Positions 41,501 to 55,600 of a stretch of 64,000 nt of DNA are shown here, piece after piece. Each line of letters starts with the position of its first letter. The first letter of the stretch is position 1. The notes under the pieces are model-generated. The model was not told the origin of the DNA. It made no database searches and saw only the letters and a list, made by a program, of their open reading frames with translations. Source of the stretch: Ianthella basta (taxonomy: Eukaryota; Porifera; Demospongiae; Verongiida; Ianthellidae); assembly GCA_964019415.1 (NCBI GenBank), contig OZ025877.1, positions 3,358,039 through 3,422,038 of the forward strand, given 5' to 3'. The translations under genes were made by a program, and so were the position numbers.

Positions 41501-44500
41501 CTTCGTAGCTAATTTGACCAAAAATTCAGTAGCATAGTTTTGATCTGAATGGCACCCCATATATCATTGCCGATGATCTGTCCTGTCAATCCTCAGTCGT
41601 GAATCCATCTTTTGGGATGCTGAAATATGTGCATGCTCCTCCTTTGTTGCAAGCCATTCACTGATTTGAATGGGTTCATACAGCTTCTTCATGACCTTTG
41701 GAGAGTGTGCCTGTTACATTGTTGTGACAGTAGCCATATATGGAAGGTGGTGTGGGAGCAAAACGCTTACCATGCACTTCTGGCAGCTTACCAGCACTGC
41801 TAGTAAGCGTTTTGCTCCCACGCCACCTTCCGTATATGGAAGTGTTAGAGGCACTTACATGATTGCTACTGCAGGAACCTGTTTACCTGCACGTTGGTGC
41901 CTTCGGTCTATGACATCATCATACAATAAGATGTACTAAAATGGAACCACTATCAGACGTCATGCTCGTGACGTCTATTTAGGAATGTACCCGATAAAAA
42001 TGGCTACTCCTATCTTAATGTATTAGCGTGCTTTGGCGAAACTAGCCAAACCGCGGCTAAGAAGAACAATTGAAGGCCATTGATAAGCTTTCATAAAAGG
42101 GTTAAGGACCGCAATGTACCCAAAGTCAACCTGGAGTACAGGGAAGAAACAAGTATTTCGAGTTAAAAAACTCGTGGGGCACCAGGGCCCCCCTGAACCT
42201 TGAACTACTTGCTAGCAATTTTCCCATGTACGTTCAGTAAATCAGATAGTTGGGGGTACAGTATTGTTGTTGGCCTGAAAGATACATCAAGACACCTAGA
42301 CCGTTGGGTTTGCAAGAGTTTCAAGTCTCCAAAGCAGCCAGCCATATCCAGTGAAAGCATCGCTACCAAACTGTCAAATGTTTGCCAACTGCTTTTTGAT
42401 CTATATGACATTCTGAATGAGCAATTGTTAGTTTGTGCCTGGAGGAGGAGTGTGCTGGCTGAAAGGCTACCCTATGATGACTCTATGAGCGAATCATGGC
42501 TATAATTATGTGTCACGACTCGCTGGTCCTCCATTATTGGCCTACGGGTCACTAGACTTCTGTTGTATTTAGGGCTGTACCTCGCAGAAAAACAGTTAAG
42601 TAAGCTTCCTACCACAATAATATTACTTAAACATGTTCTAGAAACACTTTGCGTTCTTTGGATACACGGCGAAATCTAAAGAGAATGGTTTTGAGCCTAG
42701 CAAACAGAAAGCGTCGAGCGCGCGGCCATTTTACAATGTCCGTTAGTGAAGCTGTATCTCGCAGAAGAGACGTTCCTTAGGCTTTTTATTAGTATCACTC
42801 TGTTAACACATGTTTATGACCACATTTCGTTTGATTCAAACACGGCAAAACGTCATTAGAGAGGATTTAAAGCTTTGTAAAGAACGACATGAACGCCACC
42901 ATTTGCTAAATGACAGAAATATATATATATAATATATACGAACATGAAGCCACACGAAGACCTAAATCTGAAAACAACATAGGATAGGACAAAAAGTGTC
43001 GCATGCCGCTGTTACCCCATTTTTCTCTTCATATTCTTAGTCTTCTCCTTCCCACTGAAAGTTTGCATGCTCCTAGCGCAAGACACAGGACACCTATGGG
43101 CTTAAGTCACGTACTCACATACATACCTGAAGGGTGAAGACCTGAGCGCCGGTAGCATTTTAATTCATACAGCGTTGGTGCGAGCATGAAGTTTGTTGCT
43201 CCCGTGTATTAAACGTACTCCAATGCCACCATTTTGTTGCGCTGGTATTCTGTACGGTACACAGCAGCCGCTTCATCTAAAGTAGCATAACTGTGCTCGA
43301 TGCTCTGCACAATCTTCAGCTAATTTAAGGAAGGGATATTAGGCAGCACTGGTATCAATCTGATATAACCATACTCCTTTGTACATGCAAAAACTGTACA
43401 AACTAGTGTATGAAATTCCTTTAGAATTAAAAGGGATTTAGGAATGGCCAGTAAAAAAAAGCATAGAAACAAGCAACAGTAACTCAACACCATGATGAAC
43501 CACATTGCCATGAAGTTCGCTATGCATTCCTATTTTCCTTGTAGCTGTATGGGATTGGCTAGATAGACATTTGGACCCATGTAGTTTTACAAGAAAATTA
43601 GGAATGCATAGCAAACTTCACGGCAATGTGGTTCATCATGGTTTTGAGTTACTGTTGCTTGTTTCTATGCTTTTTCTGCTGGCCATTCCAAAATCTCTTT
43701 TAATTGTAAAGGAATTATATACACTAGTTTAAACAATATGATAGGGTAATGAGTCTGAAGTTAAGCACTAGCAGATTTGCCACTTCCAGGTCAAGGTGAT
43801 ATGTTGTGCTTTGAAACGGTAAACAATAATTGTACTGCATAAAAGTAGGGGCAACTCCCATCTACTATATTATTGGGAAAACTATGTCTGAAAGCTTAAT
43901 CACTTCCTATGTTCTATAAACATTACATACACAATTAGCAGCCATTAGGCTGATCAACACAAATACACACCTTGCAGTCCAGTGAGCAGTGCAGTGGAAG
44001 GCGATTCTTTGGTTCGTATCAAATGACATTCACAGTGTGTTACACTTTCAATATACATTTCAAGCTCAGAGGAATCGCAAGGAGGAATGTTTTCTACAAT
44101 CACCGTGTCTTCAGTACTGAAATCATTCAGTGGCATTGTCCACTGAAGTAGTTCAGTGACAGATGCCTTTGAAATTGTAAGCTGAGCCCGTTCATTATCA
44201 ATTGTCACAGGCAGGCTCAGACTTGCAGCATCTGTGAGACACAAGAAAGAATATGTAGCATACAGTTTATGCGCCTGATGCAATGATTGTAGTACGCCTT
44301 GAGTAGTTTAGCTGCGTAAGATAGATGCTGATAATAGACTACAGTGTGTAAAGTACACATGACTGTATGGTATGATTCATAGAAAAGGTAATGGTCAACC
44401 ATTAAATGGTGAGTTTTATAATTTTCTTTTAATAGTTAGCAGAAATTATTGGTGAACATTTAACAGTTAACCCTAAAGTGTTAGGTAGCAATAGCACTCA

Positions 44501-46414
44501 ATTACTAAATATATAATATACTTTTCAACTGGCCTTACCTCAATGGCAATGCCTTATTATTTAACAAAACATTTATGACATAAATAAGTGTCAATACACA
44601 TGACTTGCCTGCCTGGCTAATCTGCACCAAGACTGTATCTTGTTTCTCAGTAGTATGTATGATCAGTTTCATCCCTTTTAGCTCTGGGACCTGATCTTCA
44701 AGAAGTAACTGCAGATGACCAGGTTGGTGTTTCAGCACAGTGTCACCTTTCACTTTCAGGCGAACATCAGGCAATACAGATACATCAGGAACATCAGGCA
44801 ATTCAACATACTGCTTTTCAGTTGATCGCATCTTCCTAGGAGAAATGGAAGATTTCTGCTGTATATTTCCTCCCCTTGCTCCAGATATAGTCCCTGACAA
44901 TGAAGACAATTCCAGTTGATGTGGCTGAAGAACTACTTCAGCCCCAAGTTTACCAGCATGATTTGAGGTAAGGACCCTTTCAGCAACTAAATAGATTGGA
45001 GGGAATACACAAGAAGACGGATTAAATACAATTAATTTCAGCAACTTCAAATCAGTTAACAATGAAACTATAATTAAATTATTACGAGCAAGCGCGGCCT
45101 TTGGCCGCACTCGCTCCGTGTCGTGTCGCCCAGTAGACAATGCAGGCCATCCATCACTATTTGGGTGATTGCAGTTGGGTGACACTGCCTGGGTATAGTG
45201 CTGATCGTGTTTGCACTCGCTGACATTGGCCACTGACATACTTGCATGCACATATAGCTAGCTACACCTATATACACCATGTTAAAAGAGTTGCTTGGTC
45301 ATGTCTTTCCTAAACCAATAAGACAGTGCCTAAGCCAAGCAAGCTTTCTGCCCAATAGCTTACTTTGCCACAGAGAAAGGGCTTTCAGCAGCCCAGAACG
45401 CTGACAACTAAAGTACCCAATTAGCGAAACAAAATACCCACTTACTGGTAGCCAGAGCAGTTCCCTCGCACCAGAAAATAACGATAACTTCTTTGCAAGT
45501 GCGTGCTGCGCCTGGGAGGCCCAAACTGAGGAGCGCGGAGTATCTAAGAGACGCTGGCGGCGAGGAACATTCACACTGCCAGAGCTGCCATGTTTGCGGT
45601 TACGTCAATGCGTCGTCCAATCAAATGCCCGTTTTTAATGCCACGCACAAGCAGACGCACAGACTGGAAAAGATTTAATATATTAAGGAAGGATGATCTT
45701 GTATAGCCTTTGCATGAATCGTCTATGTAGGAATGGCCGTGGTTGTTTGAATGCTGTAATACAAACGAAGAGTAGTGCTTCTCCTGAATAGAAGCAAGAA
45801 CCGACAAAGGGAACCGCCAGCGAGGAAGAGATGCACCGTCGTGCCATGGAACAAATTTTCAGTGGCAGCACCCTCTAACAACAAAATCCCACTGAATGAA
45901 TAACAAACTGATTACCTACTGATTTATCATGTGTGTGTATGTGTTACATATGTTGTATGTTGTATGTATTACATAGCTTGCAGGTAGACCAGCAAATTGC
46001 TGATGCGACTCCATATTCAAATAATCATAATTACTATTATCATCACTAGCTGAATGCCCTTTGGGAGGGTTCCCAGTCTACAGTTGGTAATTTTAGTGTT
46101 GAACCAATCAACACTGTTTGTTGGATTGGTAGCATTCCATAGACTGGCTCTGTAAAACTCTGTGTGTACAGAATTTACTTATGTTAATCCATTTGATGTA
46201 AAGGAGTTGAGCGGCGAAGGTACTAACCATCGTAGGTCACCCCCTGTATTGCCGTGATATACTCTCCCAAGTTTGGCAAAGATTGGTGAACAAGTATTTC
46301 GAGTTAATAACTCGTGGGGCTGCCGCCCCAACTCGAAATACTTGCTCCCTTCGGTCGCAGCTCTGTCACTCACAATAGGTAAACATGACATTGTGTCATA
46401 CACCTCAGTAACCT

Positions 46415-46446
<32 letters not shown>

Positions 46447-46621
46447 CACTGCCACCAGACACATGAGACACACACACACGCACACACACTACACACGCAC
46501 AAACACAAACACCACACACACACCACACACACACGCACACACACACTCACGAACACACACACACACACACACACACACACAGCACACACCACACACACAC
46601 CACATACACACACACTGTACA

Positions 46622-46682
<61 letters not shown>

Positions 46683-49600
46683 ACACCACACACACACACA
46701 CACACACAACACACATGCACGAAGAAATCTCCAGCAAAGACAGACACATGCGTATGACTGCTTACAGCGCATGTATTTACAGTGAGCATTTACAGAAACA
46801 TAATGTACGAAGGAACCCACAGTAGCAAGAGTAGCTAGTGTTCTGTGATGGCAAAAGCTACATACTTTTTCTACAGCGCAGTCGGCGTGGGCCAGGAGCA
46901 TTTAGAAGGCAACCGTGCGAGCTAAGCTTTTCAACGCTAGAAATGGTTGAAGAATGTTAGCATGTACATATCACGGCGCTCACCAGTTTCTAAGTTACTC
47001 CTGTCATGTGTTCCAGGCGGTGGAGTGAAGTCCTCCGACGCGGGCGCGGCCGTTATCGAAGAAGGCGCCGAGCGAAGTCGATGACCTGTTGAGCGGTGTC
47101 TCTAAGCTGTCTCTTTGCCTGTCGACCAGACGTGCTGTAGGAGTCTGTTCCAGGATTAGAGGTGGAAGAGAACGTCCAAAGTTTTGCTAAGACATTGTTT
47201 AGAAGCCGGTTTTCAAAGTCCCTGGGCCTCACACACGGTCCACTTCCGGCTGAATAAAATGGCTGACAATACAAATTCTCTATACCCAATACTTCGGCCA
47301 ATACATATTTAATATAAATATAAGCATTGACGTACAACCATAGGTTCGCGTATTATATATATATATTAGATACCACTATGCATCAATATAAATGCGCCAT
47401 ACATTAAGTGTTCTTCTATGTGCATTTATATTAGCATTTGCAGGCTGCTTGTAGAAGAATGAAGACTTAATTAAAAATTCCGTCTCATTTAAAAGTCTTA
47501 AAATCACCCATACTTCAAAGCCATACCTAGCACATGTTCATGAGGCCCACCAATCCCCCCTGGGAGTTATTTATTTATTTATATTATTTACTTTAGATTA
47601 GTGGTGTATAATGTAACTTGTACTGTATATATATCTATATATTGTTCCGTAACATGAAGCCATACGAAATGTCAATTTGAAAACAAGGAGGAGTTTCTGG
47701 ACAACAAAACACAATCTTTTCCCTATCTCTTAGATTTGGCGGCAACCATAAAAGTGGCAAGTACTCGGATGAAATGACCTTAACCAAATTTCAGCTAGGC
47801 AAGGTTACTCACAGTATGCCTCTTCGTAATCCTACCACATTTCGTGCAGTTTGGTCCAGAATTGAAGAAGAATATCCAGGACAACGATAATGTGCATTAC
47901 GTTTATTATAACAGTACAATTATGGTATTTTGCTCACAATACTCATTTCAGGCTCAGCTACATCACATGGAGGAATATTTCCAAAATCACAGAGTTATGG
48001 TAAGTAATTTTGTGAGCAGTTTTGAGAAAAGGGCCAAGTTTGGGCAATATGTAAACAATAGCTAAGGGTGAAAACAGTCACACAGGTGATACTTCAGCGA
48101 AATTCGGCTTATGGCTTATCTATGGTACAGTCCCTACCTTCTGGCCAAGTTTGAAGCCTATAGTAGGTCTCTGAAGCTCAAATGAAGACTGCAAAGTTAC
48201 ACGGTTGGCCATTGTGTGCAACATATACGGATGTGTCACATACCGTATAGTTTCTAATAGAGGCGCCCCTTAAAAATAATTCGAGCGCTGAAAGGTGCTT
48301 CTTATTAGAACAGCAAAAATATGCTATGAACAAGGGGCACTTCAATTAGAAGGGCGCCTAGCACGTGTATTAGAGCAGAATAGTACTTTTGAGCGCCTGC
48401 GTACAGAACAGTGCGATGCTTTTGTTTCGCGGTGTACTGGCATCGACTGGACTTGGCACTTGTGGGCTCCATACTATCAGCAAATACTGATGCCACCTGG
48501 ACGTCTTCTTTGTCAGCCTGCGCCACTCGGTTCCAGTGGTCGCTTCCTTGGTCTCCCCACTGGTCGCTTGACCCGCTTAACCATCCCATGTTCTGTGGAT
48601 GTGAATTAAGCAGCAACATGGTTATGGTTAACGTATGCCATCAGGGCCGCCATTTCGCTGTCTCATGTTCAGCACATTTGGTATAGTGCAAAATTATATA
48701 TTCCGATTCAATAATTTAGGCGCCTCGAATGGTTGATAAGAATAGTATCATCCAAAGATCAAAATTGAAACCCTGCATGTGTCGTCATAGCACCTATGCA
48801 GGGCTATACACAGTACCCTAAAGGCACTAATTTCAGTGAAATTTGCGAGTAAGTCAAACTTTCTGAACAAATTACCAGCAAAATGTTTGTACACTGTCAG
48901 GTAAAGTTTTGATACGGAAACATAAAAATCACTATCATTTAATTATCCCACCGCATCTAGAATTGCTTTCCTCTAAACTGTAACCAGTATTCAATGTTTA
49001 ACTAACAATAATTGTATTACACAAAAATGTTGGATGCTCCTGTTAGTACCTAAAATAAGCATCAACTTCGGAACTATTTTAATATTTGGCAGATCTGAGT
49101 TTGACAAGTATTGCAAGATAAAAACTTGTGGGGCTGCCGCCCCAACTCGAAATACTTGCTATCAATATATAGTAGTTATTGCAACAAATTCATCAACACA
49201 CTTGTGCACACTTCATAGGCAAGAATGAATTAACCCAAATGATTAAAGCAGACATAAATATTGTGACACACAAGTGCCAACGGCACAATACATTAACTTA
49301 TGTACCTTATACACAGTTTACAAATTCTCAGAGCTGCCAAAACACAATCAAGTACACGCACGCGCACACAATTCACACACAGAAACACGCATGTAGCTAA
49401 ACACACACATGCAAACATACGTACATGCTCTCTCAAAGACATGGACAAGAGGAGAGGAAAATGGATGGAGGGCACACAGATAGCTGCAAGTGCTTTACAG
49501 CACACCCACAGTCATTGCAGCAGCTAGGGTTCTGTTGTGGCAGAAGGCAGTTCATTCGACCGCACTACAGACACCATCTAAAGGAAATTTTTTCGAAGGG

Positions 49601-52600
49601 TAGCTAACTGTGCGCGCTTAAGCTTTAAATGCTATAGACCGTTAGCAAAAGTTTGCAAACAAAACTTGTAGGGCTCACCAAGGTCTACGTCGCTCCTGTC
49701 ACTTTTCTAAGACAGGGTACTGAAGTCCTTCAATGTGGCGGCCATGATTGAAAGCCAGTCATGTGAACCAAGTCGCCAAACTGCTGGGTGCTATCCCACT
49801 GCTTTCTGTACGTGTTCAGACCAGAGATGGTTGCCTGTTCTACAACTTTCAAAGGCAGAAGACGCCTATGCTTCATGCCTAGCAATGTTTGGAAGCCAAT
49901 TTCAAAGTTCTTCTGTCTGTTCTGCCAGCTTGTGAGAAGCAAATAAAACGGCCAACAATATAAATTCCCTATCTTCAATTTCTCTGTCTATAGCTACATT
50001 TATATAAATTAAGAGGAGTCGGGGCACAACCTTTGTCCTGATTTTCCATGGCTGCCTGCTGACGGATTACCACCAAACTTGCCCAGCACTGCGATGCCAT
50101 GGTGTAGGCTGCACTGAAGTGTCAGCCCACTTTAATAACCTACAACTGAGGAAAGGAAAGGCAAACGAGTTTATGGGATAACCTGTCCTCCGATCCTTCC
50201 ATTGTCTGGTAGCAGTTTGCTACCAAACTTTCTCAGAGGCACCATGCTATGCCTTTGAGCGTAACAAGAGAAGAGGTGTTCAGAATCGGGATACTCTTGC
50301 AGCATACAAGAAAGAAATGTTCAGGCACACTTGCAAACCACGGACTCCTCCAATGGCAGCAGGTGGATTGCTACCAAACTTTCCCAATCATCTCATCCGT
50401 TGCTGGTACGAATCAAGTTAATCATGATTTTTGAAAGCAGGCCTAGTCTGAGCAGTGTGACGACAGTTCTTTGTTAGCCCCACATGGTGGCCATCTTTAT
50501 TGGTGGTAGTTGCCATGTTGCCATAGAGAACTCGTGCAGAATTTTGTCCCCACTTATTCTTACATGACTATGAACGAATTGCCTACAAATGTTACCAGCA
50601 CTATGACACCATGCTGTAGGGTGTACTGAATCGTCGGCGTTCTCCAACAGCCAATAGCTGAGGAAGGAACGGTGAACGAGTTTATTAGACCATATTTCAC
50701 CTGCTAACCTCCCACGCATGGGAACGATTCACCATCAAACTTTCAGAGGCCCAGGGACACTGACATGGCATAGAGCATTCTACTTACACGCACAAACACA
50801 TACACACACACACACACACACATGTACATGCATTAAGTAGACTGATGTGTACACTTTCTCTGTACCCGCTGGAGGCTATGGCAAAACTCTATTGTTACAT
50901 TTTCACTCATTCTTCCACACACATGCATATTACAACACAGTGTACCTCGTTAGGCCTTCCTGCTGCAATATCTGTATGGTGCATGAGACTTATATAGTAT
51001 ATTAGCTTCGCACTCTTGTGGAATAATGGTACAGGGTGTTCACCAGACCCTTCACCCAATCTGTGACATTATAATATATTATATACTGACTCAGTGAGGG
51101 CGACTTGATCTCGCTACCTGTGACAACTGGTCTCACCTACTCACCCTACTTCTCCACTAACTACAATAAGTATATGAACAGCACACATGCACACATGCAT
51201 GAACCGCATTGTGTCATGCACACAGCACAACAAACAACAAACTCACCTTCAGCTTCAAGAAATATTACAATTGCTTGGCCCTCTGCAATAACCTTGACAG
51301 CGTGCAAGTTTCCGCCGCCAGATAGCTTCCTTTTTTCAAAGTAAATTGCTAAGTTGTGTTCTTTGCACATTTCAGCTTTTATGTTGGTAACCAGAACAGA
51401 CTGCACTGGAGTTAGCCTGGAAGCTTTCAGCCTTTTTCCCTCCAATAACTTCTCATGAGACTGAATGCTCAGTACTGTAGCCTCCAAACTGCCTGAATAT
51501 GTGAAACAGCATGTGCTAATAACAAGCAAACGTCTCTTTCAGAACTCATTGGACACTCCCACTGAGTGCAAATGTATGCAATGTAATAAATAGCATTGCC
51601 ACATACAACTACATGCATCATTGCTACCACTCTTTACAAAGCATTAAGTAGAATGATGTGTACCAACCTGCAGCATCACCATGGAGCACCATCAAAGCCG
51701 TATTTCCTTTGTGCTCCAGTGAAAAGTCATCTAGCTCTAGCTTAGTTACAATACTTAAGTATGATTTCAGGAGTTCTTCAGTAACTCCTTCAGGAATATC
51801 CACAAGCAGTATTGTGTTAGCCTTAATGCATTCCCCTCCTTTCTCCTGCAAGGCACCTAGCTGGTTTACAACTGATGAAACTGTCACTCGGATATCACCA
51901 CAGATTTTCCAGCTCTTCTTCAAGGAAACACGCTGAGCAACTGCAATGACAAATGAGTGAGATGTTAGTTGTAAAAATGAATTCAATGGCAAAGAAGGCC
52001 CAGGTGTGCTACCAAACTCTTGTTCTCAGCTTTCATAAACAGGAGCAAAATTTTTCCTTGGCTTATCTTTCCTTGGTTTGCAGTTGTGTAGTTTCTTTAT
52101 CTGTAACCCTCTTTACATGCAACATCTAATCATAGCTAATTAAAGGGGCCAGTATTTGTGTTAAACATTGTGAATAACACTGTACATGTATAAATTTGGA
52201 AGTGGAGCATTTTCTATAAAAATTGTTATTATAGTTATATTGTGTAGTAACTATGTGAAATTTGCACAAACTGACAAATTTGTGTAACAATTATATTCAT
52301 ACCTTCTGGATCCTTGAAAGTGATTAATGCTTCATCTCCCTTTATCTGGATACCATTATCTTCAATCTCTCCGCCACCTTCATCCTCATCGTCGAATGCC
52401 ATGTTCAATGTCTCTTCATCCCAATCAGGCAGTACTCCTTCTACTCTGACTACTCGGCTGTCAAAAGGTGCTGATTGGGCCTTTACAGGTGAGCCAAAGT
52501 GACTTGGAACACTTTCTGGTTTAATCTGTTCAATTGTTGATTCCGATACTTCTGTTTCAGTGATTGGATGTTTGTCAGTAGCAGTTGCTAAGGCAATGCC

Positions 52601-55600
52601 CTGGGCTGAAGTAGATGTAGACGAGGCACCTGCTTCATTAGTCGATCGACTTGTAGCAAGGTTCTTGATTTTAGACTGTGTGTCCTGCTGTGGTTGTGCA
52701 GGAGATTGCATTACTTGTGAAGTAACTGAATCAGAAGAAAAGGTTATGGCATGCTGCAGTTCAGATAGTAAGGGCTTCCTATCTGCTTTTAGCCGCAACT
52801 TTTTCCCTGAAATCTTATGGCCTCCTTTATTTATTTTCTTGACACCTACAGAATGACATTTCACAAGTACTGAAACTGAAAGCATCAAAATGCAAGTGGA
52901 GAATTGAAGCAAAGGTTTGGGAGAATTAGAGCATAATAAGATGTGATGCAAATGCTCTACACTGCCGCACTCTAACATTCACCATCAAAGAAGATATGTA
53001 CATGCCTACAATACTGCATATATCAGACAGCACTATCGTGCTGTCTATGTAGGGATGGTGGTGGTTGTTTGTATGCTGTAATACAAACAAAAGGTAGCGC
53101 TACTTCTGAACACAAGTAAGAGCCGGCGAAAGAAACCGTCTGTGAAGAAGGGAGGCTGTACAGTATTCAGAGCTAACCTTATTTCCAAGCGCAAGCGCGC
53201 CGTCGGGTAGAAAGCGTCATCATCATTTTTCGTGTTTCGTCTTCTTCTTTTTCTTCTTCTTCTTCTTCTCCGTCAGCTGTAGCTCACGAACGACAAGGAG
53301 TAAGGCAACAATTCATTCGCAGTTCTTCTCACCCCTTCCTGGCTAGTGCCTTTTGTAGGTCAGGGAATGCCGCGATGTAGTATTGCATGTGCCAATTCTC
53401 CGGTCTAAGGTGCCCATCGCTATGGGTCGCCATTGCCCCATGACGTAATTGGCAACCAGTTGCTACCGGCCTGCATTGTTTGTTTCTCCGGCCGCCTAAT
53501 CCTTTCAGTTGCGTTGCAATCATTAGTTCCACAACGCGGTCAGATGTTCCAGGGTGCATATGGGACATGCTTCGACCGACATTCGCCTGCGCACCATTTC
53601 GGAGGTTCTTCGCAGTCGTGCCATTTGGCAGCCATTTTCATTTATTGTGCGATTGCTACCGGCCACCATTTCCGCGTTTGTTCGGCGGTGCAGAGCTAGC
53701 TGTCACTTCCAGTTCCGCTCCACAAGCATCCTGCATTCAAGGGTGTAGGTATAGTGCTGCTCTTTTGTAAGCATGTAGGGGCCAACTGTGGTGTGGGTAT
53801 ACGTAGCTATAGCCAATGTCCCTCCAGACAGTGAGTCAGAGTGGCAGCGAAATATGATTAGGATTGTGGGTGTTACTCCGTGACCAAGTCAGTCTTGCCT
53901 ATTGCCACGATTTCCTGAAGCAAGTAATTTTGGAGGGCTACAGCCCCCTAGCCCCTCCCCCCTTCTGTTCTGCTGTCCTAGCCTTATCACAGTTAACTCT
54001 GCAACATGATAGCCTATCCAAACAGAAGTAATACATCCTGCTCCCACCCTCCAAAAACAAGGGCAGATGTAGGGATGGTGCAGTGTGTCTCTGAAGGGCA
54101 TGGCAAACCACCTGGCAGAAGAACCGTAGGAACAAGGAGGAGGGCCGGTCCACACATCGCTGTCTGCAAACCACCACACCCACTTTCATGCCCACACTGT
54201 TTAGCTCTGGCCAGCACAAACATTGTACAACTCACTGCCAATGTTTGTGAAGTTCAACCTTCAAGTTCACCTTCACCTTCATAATACCTATATCCAGGTA
54301 GCTAGAGTCTTACAGTATATCAGAACACACCTTTACATATGTATGCGCCACTGTGTACCAGATTCTGCAATTGCTTTATAGCTGTATGGCCTTTTCTCAT
54401 CAGTCTATTCTCATAAATGTGTTGAATTGTATAGCTGTTGACACAATGATCTTTGATTGCAGGACCTATACCCCAATACTTAATTGACACACCTGCCATG
54501 TATCAGGTGTGTTGGAATAATGGCGGTGCAACACAAGCAGGATCCCTTGGGCTTCCAGATCGCAGAAGCCTATCATTATATACACTTACACCAAGACGTG
54601 TCCATATAATAACAGCTTTTACAGAAAATACATTTCTAAAAATACTTACTTACAGAACAATAATTGGTTTGTCCAACAAGATAACCGAAATGAGAAGGAA
54701 TGGCACACATGTTGCCACATAATCTGAGTGGTGATTGTGCAATCCTATTGCAGTCTACCTCTGTAATGCAGCCAACTCTCTAAAAACAGCCAGCCTACTT
54801 AGCCCCAAATAGCATGCACTAAGTGGATAGCATCAAAAAGTAATTTGTGTGCCCATATCTAGTCCCAACTGGGTTCATCATCATAATCATGATACTCAAT
54901 GCACACTTCCGCTGAACTGTGAAGTCATGAATGAGGAATAGGAGTACAAATGGCAATTGTTGGGGTTTGTGCGAGTGGTGAATTCAACCTTTGCAAGGAT
55001 TGAATAAGCCACAGTTTGAATATTCATATAACATGTGGTACATGTCTAGCTGGAGGGGCGGTCTTTTGGGAAGGCAGCTGTTGGTTGGTGTGAAATTGTG
55101 TATAATTAGAAGAAATGCTGTTCACTGCACTTGTCAGAGTAGTATGTGATGAGTCTTTGTACACTGAAAGGGTTGAAGCATGACATCAGTGCACTTATGC
55201 CATGCTTCACTGCCATTCATGGAAATTCCTCTGAAGTGAATTAGTTCACAAACTCAGTTCCACAGAAACTTGGACAATGAATACATTCAAGACTTAGTAT
55301 TGTCCTATAATGTGATTTGTGGATGGCCCAAAGTCTTGCATATATAAACAGGATATGGACCACACCCACGCAAATATCCTCCCGTACCCCCATTTTCAAC
55401 AAGTGAACACAGTACATCCAAGTATGCCACTGCAACATGCATGAACATTTACTACTATTATCAGACACATTTTTATCTATACCTTGTTGCACATCAGTGC
55501 ATACAGATAGGGTAAATTCTAAGTATGATTGATGTTTACATGTTGTATGCATGCTAAGTGTCACTGTCTAATTATGTGCATACTGGTGTAAACATATTCA

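Larger units (their letters stand above)
46060..47905 (+). repeat. Dispersed repeat Z, copy 2 (split by repeats X and Y)
   Basis: First part 46060-46289, second part 47685-47905. Between them lie repeat X copy 3 and repeat Y copy 2. Copy 1 shows both parts contiguous near 15733, so X and Y arrived later. Confidence 0.7.

Noticed and set aside
46179-46901. 240-residue Cys/Val-rich frame and opposite His/Thr-rich frames
   Set aside because: CA microsatellite inside repeat X copy 3.
48250-48740. Possible TIR element with AGGCGCC ends
   Set aside because: End similarity is too short and no target duplication could be defined.
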